DNA from: Succinivibrionaceae bacterium UBA3769
GTDB lineage: Bacteria > Pseudomonadota > Gammaproteobacteria > Enterobacterales > Succinivibrionaceae
Length of the DNA: 19,552 nt
Assembly: GCA_002372325.1 (NCBI GenBank)
Contig: DFFT01000119.1
Span: 7,251 to 26,802 of the forward strand
Direction: 5' to 3'
The position numbers and the translations under genes were made by a program. The notes beneath the pieces are model-generated. The model made no database searches. It was not told the origin of the DNA and was given only the letters and a program-made list of their open reading frames with translations. Shown piece by piece: positions 1 through 7,232 of this stretch (its first letter is position 1; each line of letters opens with the position of its first letter).

Positions 1-11
1 TTCAGGCAGCT

Positions 12-38
12 CTCCTCCCGTTTCCGATCCGGGAGGGG
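12..38 (-). terminator. Inverted repeat after the chaperone gene, possible transcript end
   Basis: A 9-bp stem (12-20 with 30-38, one G-T pair) with a 9-base loop lies directly downstream of the chaperone stop codon on the minus strand. There is no T-run after it on either strand. It could therefore be a weak or factor-assisted terminator or only a GC-rich hairpin. Positions 1-11 show nothing else. Confidence 0.3.
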
Positions 39-497
39 TTATACCATTAGAGATAAGTACTTAAAATCGAAGTCATCTGTGACTCTGGCATCCTCGCCGG
101 CTGTCCCATCTTGGGGCTGCAAGGCGTCTTTTCCGGTGATAATCCCGCGCCACTTCAGAGCGACTTCGGCGAACTCTTCCAGATACTTTGCCAGCATGTC
201 CGCATCAAGGCGATCCATCCAGTCATAGCGCTGCAGCGCCATATGACCTGTTTCCGGATTCCGCGCAAATGAGGAACCGCTGGTTTCCTGATAAGCGTAA
301 TTCGCCGCCAGAAACCGGGTAAATAATGCCTCATCGGGACATTCTGCTCCCAGATCCGCAATCATGAGCATCTTGTCTCCGGCTTCCTGCAGCAGCACGT
401 CAACATCGCCAATGGCAAACTGACAGGAGTTTTCCTGATTCTCCAGCTCAAATCCGAAGAGATTGCTGAGTTTTTGGATTACTTCCCTGAAATTCAT
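39..497 (-). CDS. CesT-family type III secretion chaperone
   Basis: A small acidic protein of 152 residues with the layout of the CesT/SycE class of secretion chaperones. It has an N-terminal helix with a FGFELE-type segment and a short strand DVDVLLQEAGDKMLM. The family-typical middle follows: LFTRFLAANYAYQETSG, then ARNPETGHMALQRY, which matches the 'LLxANxxxxxTgGxxLxxdPetGxlxLxr' pattern. A C-terminal helix ending FAEVALKWRGII comes next, then an acidic tail. Such chaperones bind the N-terminal region of one or a few effectors in the bacterial cytoplasm and hand them to the type III ATPase. The start at 497 has a GGAG ribosome site 7 bases upstream. It lies 229 bases downstream of the 1584-residue protein on the same strand, which makes that protein its likely client. 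The family call is firm; the partner is inferred from adjacency. Other type III genes would have to lie outside this window. Confidence 0.87.
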   Translation of the reverse strand: MNFREVIQKLSNLFGFELENQENSCQFAIGDVDVLLQEAGDKMLMIADLGAECPDEALFTRFLAANYAYQETSGSSFARNPETGHMALQRYDWMDRLDADMLAKYLEEFAEVALKWRGIITGKDALQPQDGTAGEDARVTDDFDFKYLSLMV

Positions 498-726
498 GTT
501 TTCTCCGTAAAAACAGTTCTGCCGTTAAGAAAAAGCGCCTGAAGCCGGCGTGTAATCAGCAGATCCTGCGGTAAAAATCCAGAACTGCTCCGCTGCCGAA
601 CCGGGCGGTTCCGGCAGACAGGCTCCGGACAGTTCCAGCCGTTTTTCCTGCAGGGACAATAACTCCCGGCCGGAAAGCCGCGGTCTCTTTCAAAGCAGCG
701 GCGCATGGAAAGGGGGCGGGGCCGTT
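498..726 (-). other. Gap between effector and chaperone genes, with no convincing gene
   Basis: This 229-base spacer is GC-richer than the effector gene. One minus-strand frame stays open for about 54 codons and ends at a TAA near 512-514. It includes a plausible-looking stretch, LLSLQEKRLELSGACLPEPP, but it has only a TTG start with poor Shine-Dalgarno spacing. A second frame has an ATG (70 codons, overlapping the chaperone start), but its composition is Cys- and Arg-rich like random GC-rich sequence. I call neither a gene; a small remnant is possible. No clear terminator or promoter is visible, so effector and chaperone may share one transcript. Confidence 0.4.
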
Positions 727-3700
727 TTAAAAGCCGATTTCCATATCCAAAGACAGCGCGGTTGCCTGCTCTGCTTTTTTCTGAAGTTCATCAGCCACGT
801 CATTTGGGTTAGGGAACCATGAATTCATATGCAGATCTTTGCTCCCTGCGGTCAGCATACTGGCAAATAAGCTCGTTTTTTCTACCCCGTCTAAACTTTT
901 CATCATTTTGTTCACGGCATCATGACCATTAAACAGTGTTTTCATAACCACACTGGCAAAGGTTGCCGGCGGTTTGACAGTGCTTCCAAGGGTGTTATAG
1001 ATCTGAATTTTAAAATTACCTAAATCAGTCAAAACACCTCTGGAAATGGTGTCAGCAAATGATGTCAGTATTTTCTGGCGTTCGGCATCGCTTTGGGCTC
1101 TGGTATACTTGTCGGTCAAACTGTTAAGCAGTCTTTTTCTGTCTAACACAACTGTATTGTTCTGATTTTCATGAAGCGGATCCTGCGGATCAATAAGGCA
1201 TTTAGTGAAAAGCTCTGTGGCTGCGTTCAGTTTATCGGGAGCATTGTTTATTCTGGCCAGGACGTTTCCATAATATTGCCCGCCGGGGTTGTAATCATCA
1301 GAGTTTAAATGTTTGGCCATTAATTCGTCAAGATACTTTGGCACGCCGCGTTTCTCGAATAAATCTTTTAAATCGTCATTACAGCCATCTGCAAAATCAT
1401 CGTCGTTTTCGGGATCAATAACTGATTCGTTTAAAGGTACCATCTTCCTCCCTTCGTCGCTCTTGTAGAAATCAATGAATTTACTGACGACATCAAGGTC
1501 ATCACGCACAGGAGGTTCTTTGTTTCCGGAGAGCTTCCCGTATTGCAGAGTGTCAACCAGAAGCTTTCCCAGCATAATGGTATTATTCATTTCGTTTATG
1601 GTATTCTGGAGACGGTTCATAGACTGAACAAAGCAGTAGATTTGCGGGGGAACCTCCAAACCGAGTTTTTGAAGTTCGCTTAGAATGCACTGAAGACGCG
1701 TTGCTACGTCATGAGTGATATCTCCCTTTGCCATGATGGAGTTAACAATGGCGTTAACCTTTCCCGAACTGGCTTGAAAAACCTTTTTGCCGTCCGGAGA
1801 CAGCAGATGCTCAAAGCCGTTCGTAAAGGCATTTCCATTGCGGAGAGCGCATCCTAGGATAAGTCTGAGCATTTCAACGCGTTCATCAAGGATAACCTTC
1901 GGTCTTTCTTCGGTTCCGGTAACATTGCCGTTTTCATCTTTAACCGGAACAGTCTCTGTTACTACATTGCCGTTTTTATCTGTTTCATAGGTTTTCTTGA
2001 ATTCGTACAAATTGCCGAAATCAATGAATGTGGCCTCTTCGGCGGCTGTCATGATGTTTCCTGAGTGAAAATCGCCATGGAATTTGCCGCTGCCCAGAAA
2101 AGCTTCTGAAAACCATACCTGCGCTGCCTGAAGAAGCTTTTTTTCTTGTTTTGCCATCTTTTCAATAACTGCAATAACGGTACCGGCGCCAGAGCTCAGC
2201 GAGTTTGCGCCGATGCTATCCTTTGGTACAGGCACCGGCTTGTTCTCGTTATCCGTATTCAGTATTATCTTGCCGGTGGAGGGATCTGTTTTGAAAATGT
2301 CCCGCACTTCGGTGGATAAATCTTTAATTGCTTTTTTAATGGTGTAATCAACCGTATTGCCATTGCCCAAGGATCCTACCAGAATGTTCTTTTGCGGCGG
2401 CACCAGATCATCGGCAAGCTTCATGGTAGTGACGTCAGATCCGATGGAATATGACGGATGATTTTCTTTGCCCTTGATGTCATATATAGCGACACCTTCT
2501 TTGATATTTTTCGCCTCAGTTCTGAAATCGAACTCCTTCATGTACTGATCGAGCTGTCCCTGCCAGGTTTTAGCCATGGAGTTTCCGATTTTCTGAGCGG
2601 CAGCAGTAAAGATTTCAGCTTCTTTTTTGACCCGTTCCTCAGCATCATGACGCATGATTTTAACAAGCTTGCGTTCGTGTATTGGTTTATCAGAACCTGG
2701 CTTTTTATATTCAAAATCGCAGACAAAGGCTTCGCCTACAGATGCCGCTCCCAGGGATTTCTCAAGAGAGATGCTTTTTATGGGGTGATCGGTGTTTTCA
2801 GAATCTTTAATCATCTTCGTCAGATAAGACTGGACGATTCTGCGCGGTATAGGAGCCAGTTTTGATTTCATGTCGTCCAGCGCATCGGCATATTCGCCAA
2901 CCACGGAGCGAGGCAGTCCCTGCAGCATTTTCTGCATCAGCGGACTGGTTCCCTTGAGAATAGCTCCGGTTAATTTGACTTCGGCATTATTGCGGGAGCT
3001 GGTAAAACTCTCTCCCTGTAACGGCTGTCCCTTGATATCATGAAAATCGAAGGTCTGACTGAAACGCAAGGCGGCCGCAAAGGATGCCTTTTTATCTGCC
3101 TTGGTCATATTGACGAAATAATCGCCCAGCACCTGTTTAAAAAGCGCCAGCTGCCCGGGAGCAGTGGCATCGGTGGCGGCATTGTTCATAATATCCTTAA
3201 GAGTTTTTCCGTCGAGCTCCTGCTTGATTTCCGCTGCCGTCATATTCTTGTAAGGGTCGGTGGTGATACCGCCCTGATCATTAACAGCCTTGTTGTCTAT
3301 CTTGAATACCTGGTTAATGAACTCCTGAATATGTTCGCACCCCTTATTGGCCATTTTCTGGATGATGAACCCGAATTTAAAGAGCTCGGAAGAGGGCAGC
3401 TTGTCAGGATTTGAGACAAACGCCTGAAACTTTTCTGCGAAATCCGGGGCACGGGCTGCTTCAGCCAGACTTTTTCCTTCAGCCTTCTTAAAGGCGGCAT
3501 CCACGATCTCTCGTATTTCAGCGAAATTCTGTTTAATGACCTGGGTTGTTGCATCATCTGATATGGTATTCAGGACTTCGGGGTTTTTCATTATGGAGGC
3601 AAAGAGATTAATGTGTTCCGGAGCTGCCAGCATCTGCCGCATGGCCTCTCCCGGGTTGCTTTGCAGCGCTTCCGCCACCATGGTGTCATCTGAAAATACC

Positions 3701-5481
3701 AGATCTGCGACAAAATCCTTGATCTGATAGTCATTTATGGTGCTTATATCCTTGATAATGGTGTTAAGCGGAGCCAGCTGTTCCGCGGTCAGCCCGTTTA
3801 TAAAGGCGGTGAACTTGTTTTTAAAGTCTGGCGCATCAAGGCTTGATGAAAGCTTTAAGCCGGTGTTTTTTACGGAAAGATTTTCAAATTCCTGGCTGGT
3901 ATTCGCTATGTCAGCTGACAATTTTTTATACTGTTCGGGATATTTCTTTTCGAGATTTTTTCCGTTGTTCATTCCTGTCAGCAAAGAGGTGTCGTTACAC
4001 AGCAGTTTTCCGAATAAAACAATATTCTTTTCGCTGAGCACAAAGCTGCGGAGCTTTTGCGGATCATTCAGCAAATCATTGATCACGGCCTTATCAGAAA
4101 ACTGCAGCCTGAGGAGACTTTCCTTTTCCGCAGAGCCGCTTAGGTCATTTTTCTTAAGTTCCTGAGGCTCAGGGACATTTTTTTCGGCAACTTTATTGAT
4201 GCTTTCGGTGATCATGTTTTGATCAACGTAAAACTCACCGTTATTTGGCGTTTTGAAAGGAATGTTTGCCGACTGCTTCAGCAGATCCTTCATTTCGTCG
4301 GAAAGACCGGAGTTATCCTTTACGATTTTGTTCAGATGGTTCATCATCTGCTCTTTGGTAACGGCTTTTCCGTCAAGCGTATACTCGGCAACATCCAGCA
4401 GGTACATGGTATTATAATCCCCTGCCATTACCTCGGAAAAATCTTCTTTGGATATTTGCGCGCAGATTATCGTGGCAAACTGGCGGCTTAAGCTCTTACG
4501 GTCATTTCCGGTAAGAGAGCCGTTCAGATCATTTTCAAAAACGCTGTCCAGGAGCATCCGCACATCGCCTTTGCCGATGACGTCTCTGCTTCTGACAGCT
4601 TCCTGGAACAAATCCTTCATCATCTGCTGAGGATCAATTTCCATGTTGATTTTGATGGCGTTCGGTTCTTTGCCGACAAATGCTGACAGCTTTCCCTGCG
4701 TATCCTTGACAAGCTTTACCTGTTCATCGCAAAGCTTGAAGGACTCAGATTTATTGATGTCTGAGCTGGCCATTTTCAGGGCAATCCGGCACATGTTAAG
4801 GTACTGGTTTTTGATTTTAGCGGTATTGTTCTCAATATAGCTGGAGTTCTGATCCTTCTGATTAAAGCTTATATGGGCCTGGGCAGTTGATTTGGCCGTT
4901 TCCCCGATATTGCGGTTCGGCGAGAGAAGAGATACGGCATTGAGCACTGAGTTCTCCTTGGCCTGGTAATGCATCTTCATAGTAGCGTTGTCAATGCTCT
5001 GTCTGGTCTTTTGTCTGCTTTTGCTCATTTTTGCCGTATTGTCGGCAGCTTTCAGTTCTTTTGCGGTAAGCTGCACTGCCTTGGAATAAGGGTTGAAACC
5101 GATGCCTTTGTTGGCATACTTGTCCAAAATGGTGCGAATTTCATTACGGGTCAGGGGCAGAAATCTGTTTTTGAGATTTGCCTGGTTCTTATCTGCGCTG
5201 CCGTCGGCAGATAATGATCGGGGAATGCCGATTTGGTCTCTGATCTTGTTAAGATTCTCTTCTGGGACGCCGCCTTTCTGGAGAGCGCTGATGAATTTCT
5301 CCTTGATGTCCAAAATCTTATCCGTAGGGAGGGTCTTGTTATTCTTGCTGGTACGGAATACAAAATTGTTCAGTTTTACCAGCTTCAGATCGCCGTTTTC
5401 CTTCGTCTGGTAATCAACGATACCGGCGTTGTATTTGCCGCTGGCTATTGCATTGAAATCTCTCAGGGTAAGATCTGTCAT
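727..5481 (-). CDS. Putative type III effector with a UbiB/ABC1-like kinase domain
   Basis: A soluble protein of 1584 residues with no signal peptide or membrane segment and a polar N-terminus rich in Asn, Ser, Thr and Lys. Residues about 850-1210 carry UbiB/COQ8 atypical-kinase motifs in order: KMLQ (851-854, at the KxGQ position), an Ala-rich loop SLGAASVGEAF (909-919), the VAIK-like Lys in KLVKIMR (K941), the UbiB-specific EFDFRTEAKN (983-992, E989), FHGDFHSGN (D1137, N1142) and FIDFG (D1154). Relative to UbiB there are long inserts at about 1000-1130 and 1160-1200. Residues 461-595 and 596-730 look like a tandem duplication. The N-terminal 450 and C-terminal 380 residues are helical and unrecognised. 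The start at 5481 follows a GAGG site. A CesT-type chaperone gene lies downstream. Known: UbiB proteins support quinone biosynthesis and act as ATPases or kinases. Inferred: secretion, and action in a host cell. Lower GC than its neighbours suggests transfer. An APH-like kinase is the alternative, but the EFDFRTEAKN motif favours UbiB. Confidence 0.72.
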   Translation of the reverse strand: MTDLTLRDFNAIASGKYNAGIVDYQTKENGDLKLVKLNNFVFRTSKNNKTLPTDKILDIKEKFISALQKGGVPEENLNKIRDQIGIPRSLSADGSADKNQANLKNRFLPLTRNEIRTILDKYANKGIGFNPYSKAVQLTAKELKAADNTAKMSKSRQKTRQSIDNATMKMHYQAKENSVLNAVSLLSPNRNIGETAKSTAQAHISFNQKDQNSSYIENNTAKIKNQYLNMCRIALKMASSDINKSESFKLCDEQVKLVKDTQGKLSAFVGKEPNAIKINMEIDPQQMMKDLFQEAVRSRDVIGKGDVRMLLDSVFENDLNGSLTGNDRKSLSRQFATIICAQISKEDFSEVMAGDYNTMYLLDVAEYTLDGKAVTKEQMMNHLNKIVKDNSGLSDEMKDLLKQSANIPFKTPNNGEFYVDQNMITESINKVAEKNVPEPQELKKNDLSGSAEKESLLRLQFSDKAVINDLLNDPQKLRSFVLSEKNIVLFGKLLCNDTSLLTGMNNGKNLEKKYPEQYKKLSADIANTSQEFENLSVKNTGLKLSSSLDAPDFKNKFTAFINGLTAEQLAPLNTIIKDISTINDYQIKDFVADLVFSDDTMVAEALQSNPGEAMRQMLAAPEHINLFASIMKNPEVLNTISDDATTQVIKQNFAEIREIVDAAFKKAEGKSLAEAARAPDFAEKFQAFVSNPDKLPSSELFKFGFIIQKMANKGCEHIQEFINQVFKIDNKAVNDQGGITTDPYKNMTAAEIKQELDGKTLKDIMNNAATDATAPGQLALFKQVLGDYFVNMTKADKKASFAAALRFSQTFDFHDIKGQPLQGESFTSSRNNAEVKLTGAILKGTSPLMQKMLQGLPRSVVGEYADALDDMKSKLAPIPRRIVQSYLTKMIKDSENTDHPIKSISLEKSLGAASVGEAFVCDFEYKKPGSDKPIHERKLVKIMRHDAEERVKKEAEIFTAAAQKIGNSMAKTWQGQLDQYMKEFDFRTEAKNIKEGVAIYDIKGKENHPSYSIGSDVTTMKLADDLVPPQKNILVGSLGNGNTVDYTIKKAIKDLSTEVRDIFKTDPSTGKIILNTDNENKPVPVPKDSIGANSLSSGAGTVIAVIEKMAKQEKKLLQAAQVWFSEAFLGSGKFHGDFHSGNIMTAAEEATFIDFGNLYEFKKTYETDKNGNVVTETVPVKDENGNVTGTEERPKVILDERVEMLRLILGCALRNGNAFTNGFEHLLSPDGKKVFQASSGKVNAIVNSIMAKGDITHDVATRLQCILSELQKLGLEVPPQIYCFVQSMNRLQNTINEMNNTIMLGKLLVDTLQYGKLSGNKEPPVRDDLDVVSKFIDFYKSDEGRKMVPLNESVIDPENDDDFADGCNDDLKDLFEKRGVPKYLDELMAKHLNSDDYNPGGQYYGNVLARINNAPDKLNAATELFTKCLIDPQDPLHENQNNTVVLDRKRLLNSLTDKYTRAQSDAERQKILTSFADTISRGVLTDLGNFKIQIYNTLGSTVKPPATFASVVMKTLFNGHDAVNKMMKSLDGVEKTSLFASMLTAGSKDLHMNSWFPNPNDVADELQKKAEQATALSLDMEIGF

Positions 5482-5533
5482 TTTTTGGATCCTCTGTTAC
5501 GTTTGGTGTTTCCATAGCCGCTTCATGCGAGCA

Positions 5534-5591
5534 TGGCACACTCTATTTATGAAAACGTATTCATGTGCCAAATGTTACACAAATTGCCAAA
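5534..5591 (-). promoter_or_regulatory. Candidate promoter and operator of the effector gene
   Basis: On the minus strand TTGGCA (5571-5566) lies 16 bases before TAAATA (5549-5544), a modest -35/-10 pair about 60 bases before the effector ATG. The pair is embedded in symmetric sequence. TGGCACA at 5534-5540 is a perfect inverted copy of TGTGCCA at 5564-5570, and TGCCAAA at 5566-5572 recurs directly at 5585-5591. Arms that overlap both promoter elements are what a repressor or activator site would look like. Promoter strength and binding protein are not known. Confidence 0.4.
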
Positions 5592-5635
5592 ATAACGCAA
5601 TTTTTCGGGATGAATCGTTTTAAGAGGCAAAGTCT

Positions 5636-5689
5636 TATGACGTCATACTCTGAAATCAGAAAGGCGGGCCATTATTACGAAATGGCCCG
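5636..5689. repeat. Three consecutive inverted repeats upstream of the effector
   Basis: A perfect 12-bp palindrome TATGACGTCATA (5636-5647) is followed by TCTGA-AA-TCAGA (5649-5660). A 9-bp perfect stem CGGGCCATT / AATGGCCCG with a 7-base loop comes next (5665-5673 with 5681-5689). They lie between the effector promoter region and the insertion sequence. The first two resemble operator half-sites. The third could act as a transcription stop for minus-strand readthrough from the insertion sequence, although only a weak T-rich stretch follows it. Confidence 0.4.
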
Positions 5690-5720
5690 GAATCGGAAAC
5701 AAGCCTGCCGGACTCTTTTA

Positions 5721-5749
5721 TAGTAAACGAATTTAATATCTGAGTTATA
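5721..5749 (+). repeat. IS630 terminal inverted repeat, left
   Basis: This 29-bp end begins TAGTAAACG and ends GAGTTATA. It is the inverse of 6880-6908 with a single mismatch at base 18 (A against T). The stop codon of the restored transposase frame (5745-5747) lies inside it. Confidence 0.9.
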
Positions 5750-6840
5750 CAGGTACCGGAACCTGTTCATCTCGAAAGCACTTGAAACTACAGAGACTTG
5801 CCAGTTTCGCATTAGGTTTTCTGTACTTAGAATAGTAAGCATCCAGTTTTTCTTCGAGGGCTATTCTACTTGGGAAGTATCGATTGTGAGTCATTTCTCT
5901 GCGTGTAATTCTCCACACTTCTCAATCGGATTCAGATCCGGAGAATACGGTGGCATGCTGATGTAGGTCATTTTATCCCGGATGTCCTGGTATTCAGGAA
6001 GTTCCTCTTCCCAAATCAGCCTGATCGCCTTCTTATGCCAGGGAGCATTATCCAATACCATGCAGTACATCTTCCCATCCTCTGCAGGTACAGCAGACAG
6101 GAAACCTCTGAACGATTCAATGACAGTCTCATAGTTGAACCACCCTGGTTTCGTAACAATCAGTTCTCCTGTCTCCGGAATCAGGTAACCACTATAAGCA
6201 ATGCTCTCTTTGCCTGGCTTAGACATCACCTTCGGTTTGGAGCCTTTCTCCGCCCACCTGGAAGTGATACTTGTCTGAACTTGAAAATGAACCTCATCCT
6301 GAAATACAACCTTGAAGGAAGGATTCTTACTCAATTCGCACTGTTTTTTTTAAAGGCGTCACGAGCCTCGTCGTCAGGATTCTCAGGAGACGGGTATGTT
6401 TGCGGTCTGATAAGGGCAAACCCCATCTTATGAAACAGCTTCTGGCATGCTCTGACCCCAAGTTCAACATCGAACGTGTCTTTGATGTGTTTTGATAACG
6501 AAGGCCCATCCCAAACGTTGAAGCCAAAGTTGTTAGGATTGCTGCTCACGTTCTCCTTAAGTTTGGCAATCTGTTCATCAGTCAATCTGCGAGGCTGGCC
6601 GGTCTGTTTCTTTGCCCGCAAAGAATCCCAGCCGTTTTCATCTGCCTTCTTGACCCATGACATGAGCGTTGTTTCACCATCACCGCAATGTTCAGCAAGT
6701 TCCCTGGCGGACATGCCACCAAGAAGAAGGTTTACCATAGTCACACGGTATGCGAACTTAATATCAGAGTTATCCTTAACTAAAGCTTTGCCCTGGGAAA
6801 GAAGTTCTTGGGGATCATGGATGAATTGTCTTGTACGCAT
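5745..6840 (-). pseudogene. IS630 transposase, frameshifted near the C-terminus
   Basis: The first frame (6840 to 6331) encodes about 169 residues. A helix-turn-helix region includes GGMSARELAEHCGDGETTLM, followed by the GQPRRLT linker and a second helical domain, ending FKKNSAN. A -1 slip on the A-run at 6344-6351 joins it to the DDE domain: FQDEVHF (first Asp), VLDNAPWHKK (second Asp) and PYSPDLNPIEK (Glu). The frame then runs off as CGELHAEK-stop at 5891. The -1 frame from about 5919 instead reads VWRITRREMTHNRYF and continues about 58 residues to TAA at 5745, which is the normal family ending after the Glu. One base therefore appears lost at 5915-5920. The start at 6840 is chosen for its perfect GGAGGT site 7 bases upstream; the ATG at 6876 has none. 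Likely inactive unless the loss is a sequencing error. Confidence 0.85.
6344..6354 (-). promoter_or_regulatory. Programmed -1 frameshift site of the IS630 transposase
   Basis: On the minus strand the transposase reads TTT followed by eight A residues and then CAG. The upstream frame stops 15 bases later at TGA. Reading one A twice gives Phe-Lys-Lys-Lys-Gln-Cys-Glu-Leu and enters the DDE domain frame. Poly-A slippery sites are the known way several IS families, IS630 among them, make a fused transposase. The DDE frame's own start is only a TTG at 6334. Confidence 0.75.
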
Positions 6841-6879
6841 TGTATCTACCTCCATGACCATCATACCATGTCTCACCGC

Positions 6880-6908
6880 TATAACTCAGAAATTAAATTC
6901 GTTTACTA
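6880..6908 (-). repeat. IS630 terminal inverted repeat, right
   Basis: This is the inverse copy of 5721-5749 with one mismatch. It lies 39 bases upstream of the chosen transposase start and probably carries or borders the transposase promoter. Confidence 0.9.
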
Positions 6909-7232
6909 TAAGTCTGAATCTGAAAACAGATCCCTGGCGCCGCCAGTCTCATGGTTTCCGACTTCGCAGCGCTCTTAGCGAAGCCGCGCCGGTTAAAATG
7001 CGTTTAAAGATTATGCATCCCTCACAAGGCGGTACTTTAAAGCTTAGGGAAATGCTGCAAAAGGGGGTACTATAAAGGCGATGCCCCCTTCCTAGTGTAC
7101 TAAAAATTCCGCGGGCTTGGCAAAATTGTTTCCGGCCTGCCGTGCCTTATGCGGCAGTCCTGCATTTTCGGCGCTGTCAGGACTGGCCGTGGTTTTGCGG
7201 ATCCGGGAACGGTGATGTTTAAGGAGTGATTT
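6909..7232. other. Hairpin-rich spacer between the IS and the protease gene
   Basis: No convincing gene is present. Short hairpins follow one another: ATCTG-AAAA-CAGAT (6918-6931), CTGGC-GCC-GCCAG (6934-6946) and CTTCGC / GCGAAG with a 10-base loop (6962-6983). An imperfect direct repeat, GGCGGTACTTTAAAG (7029-7043) and GGGGGTACTATAAAG (7063-7077), follows, and AAGGGGG / CCCCCTT (7061-7067 with 7084-7090) forms another stem. Closer to the protease start, CAGTCCTG and CAGGACTG (7155-7162, 7178-7185) form an 8-bp inverted repeat. No good -35/-10 pair was found for the protease. The left part may be debris of an older mobile element or a structured RNA. Confidence 0.4.

Larger units (their letters stand above)
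5721..6908 (-). mobile_element. IS630-family insertion sequence
   Basis: An element of about 1188 bp is bounded by 29-bp inverted repeats with one mismatch and flanked on both sides by TA (5719-5720 and 6909-6910), the target duplication typical of IS630/Tc1-mariner elements. It encodes a single transposase on the minus strand, in overlapping frames. It lies between the effector's regulatory region and the protease gene and is oriented so that its transcription points toward the effector. The transposase frame is damaged near its end, so this copy is probably not self-mobile. Confidence 0.9.

Noticed and set aside
494..706. A 70-codon minus-strand frame overlapping the chaperone start
   Set aside because: It is Arg- and Cys-rich, matches no known pattern and lacks a good ribosome site. 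The chaperone start next to it is well supported.
2458..2865. Plus-strand open frames within the effector gene (also 3737-4165 and 5093-5413)
   Set aside because: They are opposite a continuous 1584-codon frame with kinase motifs and have Phe/Ser-rich random composition.
6909..7091. CRISPR-like repeats next to the IS
   Set aside because: Only two imperfect 15-base copies are present, with no regular spacer series and no cas genes nearby.
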